Below are positions 25,623 to 36,499 of a DNA stretch of 64,000 bases, piece by piece; the first letter of the stretch is position 1; each line of letters starts with the position of its first letter. The position numbers and the translations under genes were made by a program. The DNA lies in the NCBI RefSeq assembly GCF_015207005.2, contig NZ_JADEXS020000001.1, positions 6,719,001 through 6,783,000 of the forward strand. Direction: 5' to 3'. Below the pieces are notes generated by a model. That model did no database searches, was not told the DNA's origin, and saw only the letters and a list, made by a program, of their open reading frames with translations. The DNA is from Desmonostoc muscorum LEGE 12446. Its GTDB lineage: Bacteria; Cyanobacteriota; Cyanobacteriia; Cyanobacteriales; Nostocaceae.

Positions 25623-25651
25623 GTAGAGACGTTGCAATGCAACGTCTCTAC
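25623..25651. repeat. 29-bp palindrome
   Basis: GTAGAGACGTTGCA and TGCAACGTCTCTAC flank a single central A. Palindromes of this design are dispersed in filamentous cyanobacteria. It could act as a bidirectional terminator. Confidence 0.7.
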
Positions 25652-25927
25652 TTATTTGCGTGACAAGGAGTAAATTTAACCAAAATGGTATGATTTCATC
25701 TCCCGATAGAGCTATGGAAGTATTCCTTTCTATCTTTGGAATATTACTCGAACTCTCTCAGAGGAATTAAGCCCTTGAATAACTATACAGAATGGATACA
25801 AATATTTGTAATAAAAACATCTATAGATAGAAGAATATAATTTTTTTAAAACGTATTCTATAAACATTGCAAGCCGAGTTCGGTAACGCAATCACGAATA
25901 AATAGCTAAACAATTTAGGAGTAAATT

Positions 25928-26110
25928 ATGAGTCTCGAAGAAAGAGCAAAAGCCGTTGCTAAAAATATCGAAGGTAAAGCTCAAGAAATAATTGGCGATA
26001 TCACTGGCAACCCTGATGATAAAGCTGAAGGTCAAGCTAAGCAAGTAGAATCACAGGTTCGTCACACAGTTGAAAATGTCAAAGATGAAGTTAAGAAAGC
26101 TGTAGACTAA
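25928..26110 (+). CDS. CsbD family stress protein
   Basis: 60 residues, MSLEERAKAVAKNIEGKAQE, the CsbD-type signature with GDITGNPDDKAEGQAKQ and a short amphipathic C-terminal helix. These small hydrophilic proteins are stress-induced in many bacteria (sigma-B dependent in Bacillus). The exact molecular role is unknown. A GGAG stands 8 bases before the ATG. Monocistronic by spacing. Confidence 0.88.
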   Translation: MSLEERAKAVAKNIEGKAQEIIGDITGNPDDKAEGQAKQVESQVRHTVENVKDEVKKAVD

Positions 26111-26329
26111 ATTGAAGTTTATATCGGTAGAAGGTGTAAGCAAACTCATAGTTTACTAAACCTTCTCCCTACTTCTAGCTTTTCTGTGTCTGTCTTGACT
26201 TCAGTTGTAATGTAGTATTTTGCAACTGAGTCAAGTAAAAAATCGACAACTCAAAACCAGATTTTGATAACACGGCTTACAAAATAATTTCTCAGCCATC
26301 TCTGAATTTTTGTTGAAAGGTGTCAACTC

Positions 26330-26539
26330 ATGATTAATCTACTATTTACTTATCTTTTAACAGACATACCTGTTACATCAGAACCTAGTTCTAGTTACTC
26401 TATTGTATTGACAGGATTATTCGTAGTCGGCTTTATCGCTGCTGTAACTATAGGATCGATCGCTTGGTATAATTCCAAACGTCCTGTAGGTTGGGAAGAT
26501 AAAGAACGTCCCAATATTGTTCCAGAAATAGATAAGTAA
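26330..26539 (+). CDS. hypothetical single-span membrane protein
   Basis: 69 residues. After a short lead (MINLLFTYLLTDIPVTSEP) comes one clear transmembrane helix at about residues 25-46 (VLTGLFVVGFIAAVTIGSIA), then a charged tail, YNSKRPVGWEDKERPNIVP. The AAAGG ribosome site lies 8 bases upstream. Size and design recall small photosystem II or NDH-1 accessory subunits, but I do not recognise a specific one. It is followed by a strong terminator. Confidence 0.65.
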   Translation: MINLLFTYLLTDIPVTSEPSSSYSIVLTGLFVVGFIAAVTIGSIAWYNSKRPVGWEDKERPNIVPEIDK

Positions 26540-26582
26540 TCAAATTTTTGTCTACCTCCTCCTGAAGTCCAAGTGTTTTCTT

Positions 26583-26617
26583 AGTGTTCACAGATTTTAC
26601 CTGTGAACACTATTTTA
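26583..26617 (+). terminator. intrinsic terminator
   Basis: An 11-bp perfect stem, AGTGTTCACAG / CTGTGAACACT (26583-26593, 26601-26611), is followed by ATTTTATTT. It closes the small membrane protein gene and may also serve the convergent kinase gene. Confidence 0.85.
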
Positions 26618-26663
26618 TTTGTGATAATACTTTGATTTTCACTAATACCAATTTAAAGAACTT

Positions 26664-27758
26664 CTAGTTTTCGTCAGCCACAGGTAGACGTATAGTAAAT
26701 GTACTACCTTGCCCTGGCTCAGATGTGACATCGATTGTGCCTTGATGTGCTTCAATAATGCAACGAGATAGATATAGTCCCAAACCACTACCAGAACGCT
26801 GGTGTTTACCTTGGCGAAATCGCTCGAATAATATTGCTTGGTCTTGTTTAGAAATTCCCGGCCCTGTATCTTGGATATTAATAGTTACATCTGCCAAATT
26901 AAGATAGCACTGAATATTGACAGAACCTTTATCTGTAAATTTGATGGCATTGCCGATAATATTTGTCAAAACTCGCCGCAATTCTACGCGATCGCCCATC
27001 ACCGTAGTCACAGTTTCACCTTTATCAAGGTTGACAGCTAATCCTTTTTCTTCAGCTAAAGGAGTTAATTCTTGAGCAACTTCACTCACTAATTCCTGAA
27101 TATTACAATCAGAAATTTTTAAGGTTTTACAGCCTGCTTCATGACGATAAACTTCTAACAAAGTATTTACCATTTCTAGCAGGTCTTGATTACTGCCAAT
27201 CATGGTATTAATTATTTCTTCCAATTGTGGCGAAACATCGCAAAACCTGCCTTCTAGCAATAATTTTAAAACCCGATTAGAAGCTACTAGCGGTATGCGT
27301 AAATCATGAGTAAAACGTGAGACAAAATCTGCCCGCAGGTTAGCCATTTGATCTCGTTCGTCGATGCTATGCTTGAGACGCAGGAGCGATCGCACTCGTG
27401 CATGTAGTTCATCTGGATCGAATGGTTTACGAATAAAATCATCTGCACCAGCATCAAGTCCTTGAACAACGCTGGATTCATAATGAGCCGTAATCAGCAA
27501 AATTGGGATAAATGGCAACGCTTGATTTTGTCGGATGCGTCGAGTAAATTCGTACCCATCGATCTCTGGCATCATCACATCTAAGAGAATTAAGTCTGGC
27601 GGTGACTGCTCAACCATATTCAGAGCAATTTTACTATCTTCCACCAAGCTAATTTCATAGTCATTATCTTGTAGGACTGCTTCTAATATCAGTAAATTGT
27701 CAAAAATGTCATCGACAACGAGAATTTTATCTTTTTTAACAGTTTTAGTTAAAGACAT
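26664..27758 (-). CDS. hybrid REC-histidine kinase
   Basis: 364 residues. An N-terminal receiver domain (ILVVDDIFDNLLILEAVL, phospho-acceptor in PDLILLDVMMPEIDG, Lys in GADDFIRKPFDPDE) is followed directly by a HisKA helix with VSRFTHDLRIPLVAS (phospho-His) and an ATPase domain (N-box VLTNIIGNAIKFT, G1 IQDTGPGIS, G2 GSGLGLYLSR). No sensor or membrane domain exists, so it takes its signal through the receiver from an upstream phosphorelay. It lies divergently from the NarL-type regulator at 28508 with 749 bases between, and the two may form a pathway; that is inference. Confidence 0.93.
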   Translation of the reverse strand: MSLTKTVKKDKILVVDDIFDNLLILEAVLQDNDYEISLVEDSKIALNMVEQSPPDLILLDVMMPEIDGYEFTRRIRQNQALPFIPILLITAHYESSVVQGLDAGADDFIRKPFDPDELHARVRSLLRLKHSIDERDQMANLRADFVSRFTHDLRIPLVASNRVLKLLLEGRFCDVSPQLEEIINTMIGSNQDLLEMVNTLLEVYRHEAGCKTLKISDCNIQELVSEVAQELTPLAEEKGLAVNLDKGETVTTVMGDRVELRRVLTNIIGNAIKFTDKGSVNIQCYLNLADVTINIQDTGPGISKQDQAILFERFRQGKHQRSGSGLGLYLSRCIIEAHQGTIDVTSEPGQGSTFTIRLPVADEN

Positions 27759-28507
27759 GGCTAAATAAAAAGTAAGAATTCACAACTTCAGAGCCAGAAT
27801 TCAGAATTTATGTGGATTTGGCATGATTACCGACGAAACAAGGTAAATTAAGAGTTTGATTTTTGGATATTCTGACTCCTGAATTCTGACGCCTTGGCAA
27901 AGCGTCCTTAGCTTTGCTCCTGAATTCTGAAAATAAAAAAAACAAGTGCTTGGTTATTCCTCGCAAATCTAGTAATAGCTTACTCCAACAGCGTTGAGAC
28001 TATTAAAATTTCACATTTTCCCTTAAAGTTTCCTTAATTGAGGATTTTTCAGTAATTATACTTAAATGGACATTGTTTAAATGTATTTATAAACAATAAA
28101 TATAACTTTTTCCCAAGTATATTAGCTGACTGATTATCCATATCTGAAAGTAGAGTGCTAGGGTGGAGTAGTTTAGTCCATTTTGTATGCATCATTCCTT
28201 CTACAGCAAGGGTAAGGGATCAAATAGTCAGCGACTCCTGGTTGCTACCAGATTTTGATAATCAGTTTTAGACCATAAAACATCTATCTTCCGAGGAATG
28301 TATAAAAATATTTTTTGATGAAATTGAATTGTCAGATGAAAACTCTTGTGTCTTGAAAAACTTACAAGATAAACTTATTTATGTCTTAGAGGAGATGCAG
28401 TCCACGGAAAAATAGCAAACGTATTGCTTTTTGTATAAAATCCTGAATGTGAGAACAAGATTATTTTAATGTGTACTTTAGATAGATAACAGTAAAGTTA
28501 AGCAACT
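27759..28507. other. long spacer between kinase and response regulator
   Basis: TTCAGAATT/GAATTCTGA units at 27797, 27873 and 27918 bracket the dispersed unit GACGCCTTGGCAAAGCGTCC (27887). A start-less open stretch at 28287-28415 (IELSDENSCVLKNLQDKL) might be a decayed gene. The rest is AT-rich. Confidence 0.45.
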
Positions 28508-29227
28508 ATGGATGAAATCAAGATCCTCGTGATTGAAGATCATAACCTCACAAGAATTGGTTTAAGGGCTGCCTTACAAACCCAGCCAGAGGTAAACATT
28601 GTTGGTGAAGCAGCCAATGCCGCAGATGGAATAGAGCTTGTGAAAACTCTCAAACCTGATGTTGCTACTATTGATATTGGTTTGCCTGATATGGATGGTA
28701 TCGAGCTAACACGCACAATTAGGCAATATCAAGCAGAGAATGAAGATTATACAACAAAGCTGCTGATTTTAACAATGCAGAATAGCGAGCAGGCAGTCTT
28801 AGCAGCATTTGCCGCAGGTGCTGATTCTTATTGCATGAAGGATATCGAAAGTGAGAAACTAGTGGAGGCTGTGCGAACAACCCATGCAGGTAGCTCATGG
28901 ATCGATCCGACGATCGCAGACCTCGTACTACAGCAAATACGTCAAGATTTCCCCGATGGCAGCAGAGGAGCAGCCACAAAAAGAGTGTTGATTGAAGGTA
29001 TTGACCCAGATATTGAGAAAACTATCGTCAGCTATCCTTTAACTCAACGGGAAATGGATGTTTTAGAGTTGATTGTCGCTGGGTGTGACAATGCAGAAAT
29101 CGCCAAAAGACTCTATCTCACAGTTGGTACTGTTAAAACTCATGTTCGAGGTATTCTCAATAAACTCTGTGTAGCCGACCGGACACAAGCCGCTGTCCGT
29201 GCTTTGCGTGCCGGGTTGGTACCTTAA
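28508..29227 (+). CDS. NarL/LuxR-type response regulator
   Basis: 239 residues. The receiver domain has IKILVIEDHNLTRIGL, phospho-acceptor Asp in VATIDIGLPDMDG, Thr in LILTMQ and Lys in GADSYCMKD. A linker of ~50 residues leads to a LuxR-type helix-turn-helix, YPLTQREMDVLELIVAGCDNAEIAKRLYLTVGTVKTHV. It should bind DNA when phosphorylated. The long linker (RQDFPDGSRGAATKRVLIEG) is characteristic of cyanobacterial members. The nearby orphan kinase at 26664 is a candidate partner. Confidence 0.93.
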   Translation: MDEIKILVIEDHNLTRIGLRAALQTQPEVNIVGEAANAADGIELVKTLKPDVATIDIGLPDMDGIELTRTIRQYQAENEDYTTKLLILTMQNSEQAVLAAFAAGADSYCMKDIESEKLVEAVRTTHAGSSWIDPTIADLVLQQIRQDFPDGSRGAATKRVLIEGIDPDIEKTIVSYPLTQREMDVLELIVAGCDNAEIAKRLYLTVGTVKTHVRGILNKLCVADRTQAAVRALRAGLVP

Positions 29228-29341
29228 AAAAATAAGTCGAAAGTCAAAAGAAATACTGAATTGTTGTTTCTTTTGTCTTTTTGGAACTTGACAAAAGTAA
29301 AAAAATACGCAAAGATAGTAAATCGTGAGTAAAAAATGCCA

Positions 29342-29423
29342 GCGGAACTGGCGGAATTGGCAGACGCGCTAGATTCAGGTTCTAGTGCCGCAAGGCTTCC
29401 GGGTTCAAGTCCCGGGTTCCGCA
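29342..29423 (+). tRNA. tRNA-Leu (anticodon CAG)
   Basis: Acceptor GCGGAAC pairs with GTTCCGC; the anticodon stem CTAGA/TCTAG encloses TTCAGGT, giving anticodon CAG. A long variable arm (TGCCGCAAGGCT region) and the T loop GGTTCAAGTCC follow. CCA is not encoded. Confidence 0.95.
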
Positions 29424-29514
29424 TATTTTAAGTTAGAAGTTAAGAGTTAGGAGTGAAGAGTTTATTTAATTTGTTTTAACTCCTAACTTATCACTCCTAA
29501 CTCATAACTTTTTG

Positions 29515-30294
29515 ATGTTAACCAGCTTACAGAATCCCCTAGTCAAGCAAATCCGTAAATTACACTCTACCAAGGAGCGGCACAAGCAGGAGTTATTTTT
29601 GCTAGAAGGGACGCACCTGTTAGAGGAAGCTTGTGCTGTGAATTACCCGCTAGAGACAGTGTGTTGTACCCCAGATTGGCAAGCAACCCATCCGTCATTG
29701 TGGGAAGAAGCTTGTAGCCGATGCGATCGCGCCGAAATTGTGAGTAGAGAAGTTTTAGATGCGATCGCCACCACAGTCCAACCCGATGGTGTCGTGGCAA
29801 CAGCAAAACGAAGCGATCGCCAAACTCAAGTACCATTTACTGGTATAGTCCTAGCTTTAGAAACAGTACAAGATCCTGGTAACCTGGGTACGATGATTCG
29901 CACTGCCGCAGCCGCTGGGGCGTCGGGGTTGTGGCTAAGTGGAGATAGCGTAGATTTAGACAATCCCAAAGTTCTACGTGCATCGGCGGGGCAATGGTTT
30001 CGCCTAGCAACGGCAGTGACCGAAGATTTAAAAGCGACAGTGCAACAAAGTCAGCAAGCAGGAATGCAGGTAATAGCAACCTTGCCAAATGCCAGCTTAA
30101 CTTATTGGCAAGTGGACTGGCGAAAACCAAGTTTGATTTTACTGGGGAATGAAGGTGCTGGTTTGTCAACAGATTTAGCAGCGATGGCAGATTGGCAAGT
30201 GAGAATTCCTCTGAGTCCTGGGGTGGAATCGTTGAATGTGGCGATCGCAGCTGCTTTAATGTTGTACGAAGCTCAGCGGCAAATGAGTCATTAG
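29515..30294 (+). CDS. TrmH/SpoU family RNA 2'-O-methyltransferase
   Basis: 259 residues from ATG 29515 (MLTSLQNPLVKQIRKLHSTKER). The N-terminal substrate-binding part has FLLEGTHLLEEA. The SPOUT domain carries motif 1 VQDPGNLGTMIRTAAAAGA, motif 2 LILLGNEGAGLS and motif 3 IPLSPGVESLNVAIAAALMLYE, which form the trefoil knot that binds S-adenosylmethionine. It methylates a ribose in rRNA or tRNA; the exact site is unknown. It starts 92 bases after the tRNA-Leu gene, separated by an STRR. Confidence 0.92.
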   Translation: MLTSLQNPLVKQIRKLHSTKERHKQELFLLEGTHLLEEACAVNYPLETVCCTPDWQATHPSLWEEACSRCDRAEIVSREVLDAIATTVQPDGVVATAKRSDRQTQVPFTGIVLALETVQDPGNLGTMIRTAAAAGASGLWLSGDSVDLDNPKVLRASAGQWFRLATAVTEDLKATVQQSQQAGMQVIATLPNASLTYWQVDWRKPSLILLGNEGAGLSTDLAAMADWQVRIPLSPGVESLNVAIAAALMLYEAQRQMSH

Positions 30295-30425
30295 TGGGGA
30301 GTGGGGAGTAGGGGAGATGAGGGGGATGAGGGGGATGAGCGAGATGAAGGGGATGGAGAGAGAATAACTCTTACTCTTAACTCCCCTACTCCCTACTCCC
30401 CACTCCCGATGCCCCATCCTAACTT
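30295..30425. repeat. STRR (GGGGATGAG) between convergent genes
   Basis: GATGAGGGGGATGAGGGGGA units at 30316-30345 and CTCCCTACTCCCCACTCCC at about 30386-30406. The two tracts are complementary, so they could form a hairpin ending both convergent genes. Confidence 0.75.
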
Positions 30426-30662
30426 TTATTTCGTTTTTTGCTCCAAATATTGTTCAATATCGGCAACGGCGTCTTCAAAAGCCGCTAAATCAATATCTGT
30501 CAAATCTTGAGCGAGTTCGACTTCATCAGCACTCTCAGTATGCAATTTTGGTGTATCTTCGTCCTCAGTAGGACTTTCTTGTAAGATATCCTCCAATTGT
30601 TCGAGGGCTTCTTCAAACTCTTGTTCAGCATTGTAGTGCTGTGGTCGGTGACTTTGCTCCAT
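30426..30662 (-). CDS. hypothetical acidic small protein
   Basis: 78 residues from ATG 30662 (MEQSHRPQHYNAEQEFEEALEQ). The open frame reaches 30845, but the extra 61 residues are Cys-rich and unlike a protein start. The sequence is helical and acidic, with FEEALEQLEDILQE and LAQDLTDIDLAAFEDAVADIEQYLEQ forming likely paired helices. Family not recognised. Convergent with the SpoU methyltransferase gene. Confidence 0.6.
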   Translation of the reverse strand: MEQSHRPQHYNAEQEFEEALEQLEDILQESPTEDEDTPKLHTESADEVELAQDLTDIDLAAFEDAVADIEQYLEQKTK

Positions 30663-31232
30663 AATGTTGACTTGAAAATCCTGATTTACTAGCGGAATTT
30701 TTATAGACTTAAATTTTGCATATATAACATCATATTTGTGCTTATCTGCTTTATCAACTTTAGAGCGATCGCTATTTTTGGCTAGTTGCTCCAATCGTTG
30801 GGCACAGAGGAAGCAACTAGTACTCAAAAGGGCGATGCAACGCACCTAGTAGCCAGCAAGGGCGAGTGCGATCGCTTTTGTAGTCCCATTATCTAGCAAA
30901 GTAAGCACATCTCAAATACTATCGACAAGGGGTTTAGAGCCATCATTCTCTTAAGAGAACCAAGCGCCAAAAATAGTCAGCATATAGTCACAGCGTATTT
31001 TAAGGAAAGTGAAGTACACAAGTATTCGTCTGTAAGTTTTTATTTTTGAGGACACCATTAACTAAGTTTGGCTCAAATGCGATCGCTTGACTAACTTTTC
31101 CCGTTTCAGGGTTAACTACACAGTCAGCATTTTTTCATCTTTCTAAGTGAATATTTAATTACCAGTTATTACACTAGGGTTCACATAGCCGACTTCTGTG
31201 AGAAGTCGGGTATCTTGTCTGTCACGCAGTGG
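30663..31232. other. spacer with hairpin repeat
   Basis: Upstream half is the leader of the acidic protein. It also holds AAGGAAAGTGAAGTACACAA at 31011 (dispersed motif, see 18295). A perfect hairpin, CCGACTTC/GAAGTCGG (31189-31196, 31202-31209), lies 24 bases after the stop of the minus-strand protease gene and may end its transcript. Confidence 0.5.
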
Positions 31233-33866
31233 TTAAGGTTGCTTAACTCGCAATACTTGAATTTGAGGATGAGACATAAGTTTTTGCGCCTCTACAATCA
31301 AGGTTTTTCCCCAGAGATTTTGTTTGAGAATCTCAACATCAGTCCAACTATTATCTAAACGCAAGGCAGATTGCGCCATATCTAAACCTTTTTGTTGTTC
31401 ATCTATGGCGTATAAAGCCACAGCTAGTGCTAATTTTGGTTCTGCGGCTTGCCCATTAATTTGTACTGCTTGTTGCCATTGTTGAATTGCTCCTGCTATA
31501 TCTCCTTTTTCGTATTTAATATAGCCAATATTGGTCATTACTTCCCAAAATTGTGGCTCTTTTGTGAGTGCTTGATTATATTCTGTGAGTGCAGCGTTGT
31601 TATTCCCTTGTTTATGATAAACAACTCCACGTACAAAATAGCCAATAGCATTATTAGGTTCAAATTGAATAAATTGACTATAATCTCCTAGCGCACCTTG
31701 ATAATCTTTCATCTGAGAACGCACAACACCCCGCCAGTAGTAAGCACTAGCATTATTAGGGTTAAGTTTAATGATTTGATTAAAATCTGCTAGTGCTGCT
31801 GGGTAATCTTTTAACTGAACGTAAACATCACTCCGCGCAGAATAGGTACTGGCACTATTAGGGTTGAGTTTAATCGCTTGATTAAAATCTGCTAGTGCTG
31901 CTGGATAATCTTCTAACTTAACGTAAACATTACCACGTCTACGGTAAGTAGAGGCATTATTAGGGCTTAATTTTATCGCTTGATTATAATCAGTCAGCGC
32001 AGCTTGGTAATCTTTTAACTCAACGTAAATATTTCCTCTTTCTACATAGGCTATTGGAGAATTATTTTGCAATTTAATTGCTTTACTGTAATCCGCTAAT
32101 GCTCCTTGATAATCTTTTAACTCAAAACGTACTATACCGCGTAGAATGTAATTTGCTACATCTTTAGGTTTTTTGACTATTTGGTTGATATAATCAGGTA
32201 GTTTCCCCTGATTGTCTTTAAGAGACAAGCGAACACCAACGCGGAAATCTGCAACACTTCCGTAAATATCATTCAAAAAAAAGCGTCCGGTACTCCGCAT
32301 AACGTAGGCAACAGCAAAGTCTGGTTGAAGTTTAATCGCCTGATTCATATCAGCGACTACGCCCTTATAATCTTGTAAATAAAACCCAATTACACCGCGA
32401 AATACATAGAGAAAAGATAGCGGTTGAATTTCAATCGCTTTGTCAAGTGTTGCTAACGCCTCTGGATAACGTTGTAAGTTAAATAATATAGAAGCGCGTT
32501 GGTAATAAAGACCTAAGTCACTATCATTATATTCAATAGCTTTGTCAATTGCTGCTACAGCTAAGGAATATCTTTTTAAATTTGTTAATACAATACTTTT
32601 AAATTTCCAAGCTTCATAGTAGTCAGGTCTGAGTTTAATAGCTCTATCGAGAGCAATTAAAGATTTTTCAGGTTCTCCACCTCCCTCTCCTAACACTAAA
32701 CCAAGGGCATAATAGACTTCATAAAAATCAGGTTTGTATCTGACAATTTCTTGGAGAACAGCAATAGTTTCTGAATATCTTTTCAGACGCCACAATTGAT
32801 TGGCATATTCCAGCCATTCATATTCATTAGCATCTGCTGAAGGTCTTTTAGTAGTAACTAATGGATGGTCTCTCAAGAAAGCAAGTTCTGAATTACTAAT
32901 GCTTGGTGGTTTATTATTATCCACTTTTAGTAGATTTCCTAGTCCTGCTTTTGTGGCTAAACGGAGAATACTACTACTAGGCACTCCATAGGCAAAACCG
33001 ATTTGAATTTGTTTCAGTCTAGGAGTCTCAACTCCGCTATTAATCCCAATGACTTGTCCTTTAACGTTTAACACTGGCCCACCACTCATTCCTGGTAGGG
33101 ACAAATTAGAATATGCTAGCCTATACCCTCCCTCTACTAATGACTGCGACAGATAATTATTTTCTGCACGAAAAAGCAATGCTTCTGCTATGTGAAGAAA
33201 CCCAGGAGATGATCTTCGCTTACCTTGATCTGATGCTGGAAATCCAGATAGAATAACCCAGACTGTATCTTCATAAGAAGATGCAGAAATGAAGGAAAGA
33301 TTATATGTTGAAATTGTAGCGATCGCATAAGCTTCATTACTACTAAATTTAACCAAAGCTACATCTATTCCTTCTGGCTGAAATATGTCTTGTGGTTGTA
33401 GTAGATACCTCTTACCATCAGGAGCAGTAATTTGATAATTATCAGGCTCCTGCACCACATGACGTGCCGTGGCTACGTAATAAGTATTTCCTTGTTTGGC
33501 AATAATCACTCCTGAACCATTACCATGATTTTTAGAATCAATTCTCACAGTAATCTGTTGGGCAATGTTATCAACTTTATCAATGACTGTATTCCCGACT
33601 CTTAGCCGTTGTGCTTGTTGTTGATTCTGCCATTCTTGAGACAAAATTTCCAAATTAGGAGCAACTTCAGCTAGAGTTCGGATGGGAACTGCAAAACTCA
33701 ATTGTCGTAAATTCTGTATTTGTTTTGCAATGAAGTTTGAAGAGGGGTTTTCTGGATTCTGTAAAGATTCATAATTAAGTATTTGTTGAGATTTAGCAAT
33801 GTGTGGGTTGAAAGTGATTAATAATCCACTCAGGCTAGCGTTAATTGCAAGATTAAATAATTTCAT
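31233..33866 (-). CDS. secreted trypsin-like serine protease with TPR array
   Basis: 877 residues. An N-terminal signal sequence (LFNLAINASLSGLLITFNP) suggests export. A chymotrypsin-fold protease domain spans about residues 90-310 with the catalytic triad in order: His in VATARHVVQ, Asp in GIDVALVKF and Ser in LPGMSGGPVLN. From about residue 345 to 850 there are roughly a dozen tetratricopeptide repeats (such as YPAALADFNQAIKLNPNSA and YQGALADYSKAIKLQNNSP), some nearly identical at DNA level, implying recent unit duplication. Protease plus TPR proteins are common in filamentous cyanobacteria; the partner or substrate bound by the TPR part is unknown. Monocistronic. Confidence 0.88.
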   Translation of the reverse strand: MKLFNLAINASLSGLLITFNPHIAKSQQILNYESLQNPENPSSNFIAKQIQNLRQLSFAVPIRTLAEVAPNLEILSQEWQNQQQAQRLRVGNTVIDKVDNIAQQITVRIDSKNHGNGSGVIIAKQGNTYYVATARHVVQEPDNYQITAPDGKRYLLQPQDIFQPEGIDVALVKFSSNEAYAIATISTYNLSFISASSYEDTVWVILSGFPASDQGKRRSSPGFLHIAEALLFRAENNYLSQSLVEGGYRLAYSNLSLPGMSGGPVLNVKGQVIGINSGVETPRLKQIQIGFAYGVPSSSILRLATKAGLGNLLKVDNNKPPSISNSELAFLRDHPLVTTKRPSADANEYEWLEYANQLWRLKRYSETIAVLQEIVRYKPDFYEVYYALGLVLGEGGGEPEKSLIALDRAIKLRPDYYEAWKFKSIVLTNLKRYSLAVAAIDKAIEYNDSDLGLYYQRASILFNLQRYPEALATLDKAIEIQPLSFLYVFRGVIGFYLQDYKGVVADMNQAIKLQPDFAVAYVMRSTGRFFLNDIYGSVADFRVGVRLSLKDNQGKLPDYINQIVKKPKDVANYILRGIVRFELKDYQGALADYSKAIKLQNNSPIAYVERGNIYVELKDYQAALTDYNQAIKLSPNNASTYRRRGNVYVKLEDYPAALADFNQAIKLNPNSASTYSARSDVYVQLKDYPAALADFNQIIKLNPNNASAYYWRGVVRSQMKDYQGALGDYSQFIQFEPNNAIGYFVRGVVYHKQGNNNAALTEYNQALTKEPQFWEVMTNIGYIKYEKGDIAGAIQQWQQAVQINGQAAEPKLALAVALYAIDEQQKGLDMAQSALRLDNSWTDVEILKQNLWGKTLIVEAQKLMSHPQIQVLRVKQP

Positions 33867-34183
33867 TTTTGAGTGATGATCGGATGGTTAGTTAAAATAA
33901 AGTTTTGCCGAGGTTCCCAAAGTTTTAGATTGAAGTTGGGTTAGAGTTCGGTTGTTGAATTGTACTGCTGGTTTGATTTGTTAACTTAGTAATTGATTTT
34001 AAAATGACATGAAAAGACAAGGCGATATGTGAAGAAAATTTCACCAGGTTATAGCATTCAAGGAATACAAAAAATGAATCATCGCAAATTATTTTTACAT
34101 TTGTAGGGTAACATCGCTGTGCTACCCTACGATGGGATGTTTTTTTATTGGAAGTCCGTTTGTACCACCAAACATTGCGAACT
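33867..34183. other. spacer with small inverted repeat
   Basis: GTAGGGTA/TACCCTAC (34103-34110, 34123-34130) forms a hairpin. TTTTTTTATTGGAAGTCCG at 34140 resembles the right end of the 18043/21046 elements, but a matching left end is not convincing. Confidence 0.5.
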
Positions 34184-35650
<1,467 letters not shown>

Positions 35651-35671
35651 CTATTGCCAAGACCCTGACAA

Positions 35672-35917
35672 CTAATTTTGACGCTGTTTCGGGGCACACC
35701 ACTGAGCTATTGTTTCGATTCGCGCTTCCTGCATCAATTCCTCAACTTGCGATTGATTACAACCATAGGTAGATGTTAATAATTCTTCGCCTTGATTTTT
35801 TGCCTCATTGGCCGATGCACCGAGGGTGATGATTTCTTCGTCTTGGTTACCTGTAATTTTCTCAACTGGAATGATACAGGTATATTGAGGTTCATTTTGT
35901 CTGATTTCTTGCACCAT
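35672..35917 (-). CDS. hypothetical small protein upstream of tyrosine phenol-lyase
   Basis: 81 residues, MVQEIRQNEPQYTCIIPVEK. It has a strand-rich N-terminus, a DEEIITLGASANEAKNQGEELL middle and a C-terminal helix VEELMQEARIETIAQWC. The ITLGAS.NEA.. pattern is reminiscent of small antitoxin-like or HicB-like folds but is too weak to name. Position suggests a role with the tyrosine phenol-lyase. Confidence 0.55.
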   Translation of the reverse strand: MVQEIRQNEPQYTCIIPVEKITGNQDEEIITLGASANEAKNQGEELLTSTYGCNQSQVEELMQEARIETIAQWCAPKQRQN

Positions 35918-36253
35918 TACTTACTAACTAACCTCACTGATAATAGGTGTCTATTTTTAATATATTTCTAACTCCAGATAAACACGATTCAAATAGAAAC
36001 AGAGTCAATATTTCCGTAGTTACGATTTTAAAAATACAATTTTTTATACATGGTTAAGATAATGTTAAGAATCCTCTCAAAATCCTCCTTATCTGGAGTG
36101 TAAACAGTTACCTATGTGAGAATTAAGTTAAGCATCAATAAATATCTTTTTGTAAACTTTTGTTCGATTTTTAGCTCGCAATATATTCTGAGTTCTGAAT
36201 TCTGAATTCTGAATTCTGTTGCTAAAAGCATCATAAAAATTGGAGGTTATAAA
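35918..36253. other. divergent leader region with STRR
   Basis: AT-rich. GTTCTGAATTCTGAATTCTG at 36193-36217 (TTCTGAA heptamers). A GGAGG site for the next small gene lies at 36242-36246. Confidence 0.55.
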
Positions 36254-36391
36254 ATGGCATTTCGGAATAACTCAGTCACTAATTTATGGCAGAGATTACA
36301 ACAAGATTCAGTTGTTTGGGGATCGTTAGGTCTTTGGATTACTGCATTAGTTGTATTGTTACTAATGCTGGCAATGTTTTCTAACGCTTAA
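36254..36391 (+). CDS. 45-residue single-span membrane protein
   Basis: The frame MAFRNNSVTNLWQRLQQDS, then a hydrophobic helix (WGSLGLWITALVVLLLMLAM) and FSNA, is preceded by an ideal GGAGG 8 bases before the ATG. The design (amphipathic cap and one helix) fits small subunits of photosynthetic or respiratory membrane complexes. No specific family recognised. Confidence 0.6.
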   Translation: MAFRNNSVTNLWQRLQQDSVVWGSLGLWITALVVLLLMLAMFSNA

Positions 36392-36499
36392 TCGGGGGAA
36401 AATTATTCTAGTTCTAGTTCCTGGGTAGTAGCCTGGGAACTAAGCTAGAATAAGCTGCCATCTTTAGAAAACTGAAATTATGAACTGCAAAATTCTGGC

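Larger units (their letters stand above)
25431..25927. other. spacer with two repeats, leader of csbD-like gene
   Basis: Contains the miniature element at 25494-25570 and the palindrome at 25623-25651 (listed separately). The rest is AT-rich and should include the promoter of the CsbD gene. Confidence 0.5.

Noticed and set aside
28287-28415. Short open stretch reading IELSDENSCVLKNLQDKL
   Set aside because: It has protein-like composition but no start codon, too short and isolated to annotate as a gene.
30663-30845. 61-residue upstream extension of the acidic protein at 30426
   Set aside because: The extension is Cys-rich and of different character, while ATG 30662 starts the helical acidic protein.
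34062-34157. Third member of the 18043/21046 element family
   Set aside because: Only the right end (TTATTGGAAGTCC) is similar; the proposed left end AGGAATACAAAAAATGAATC matches too poorly.
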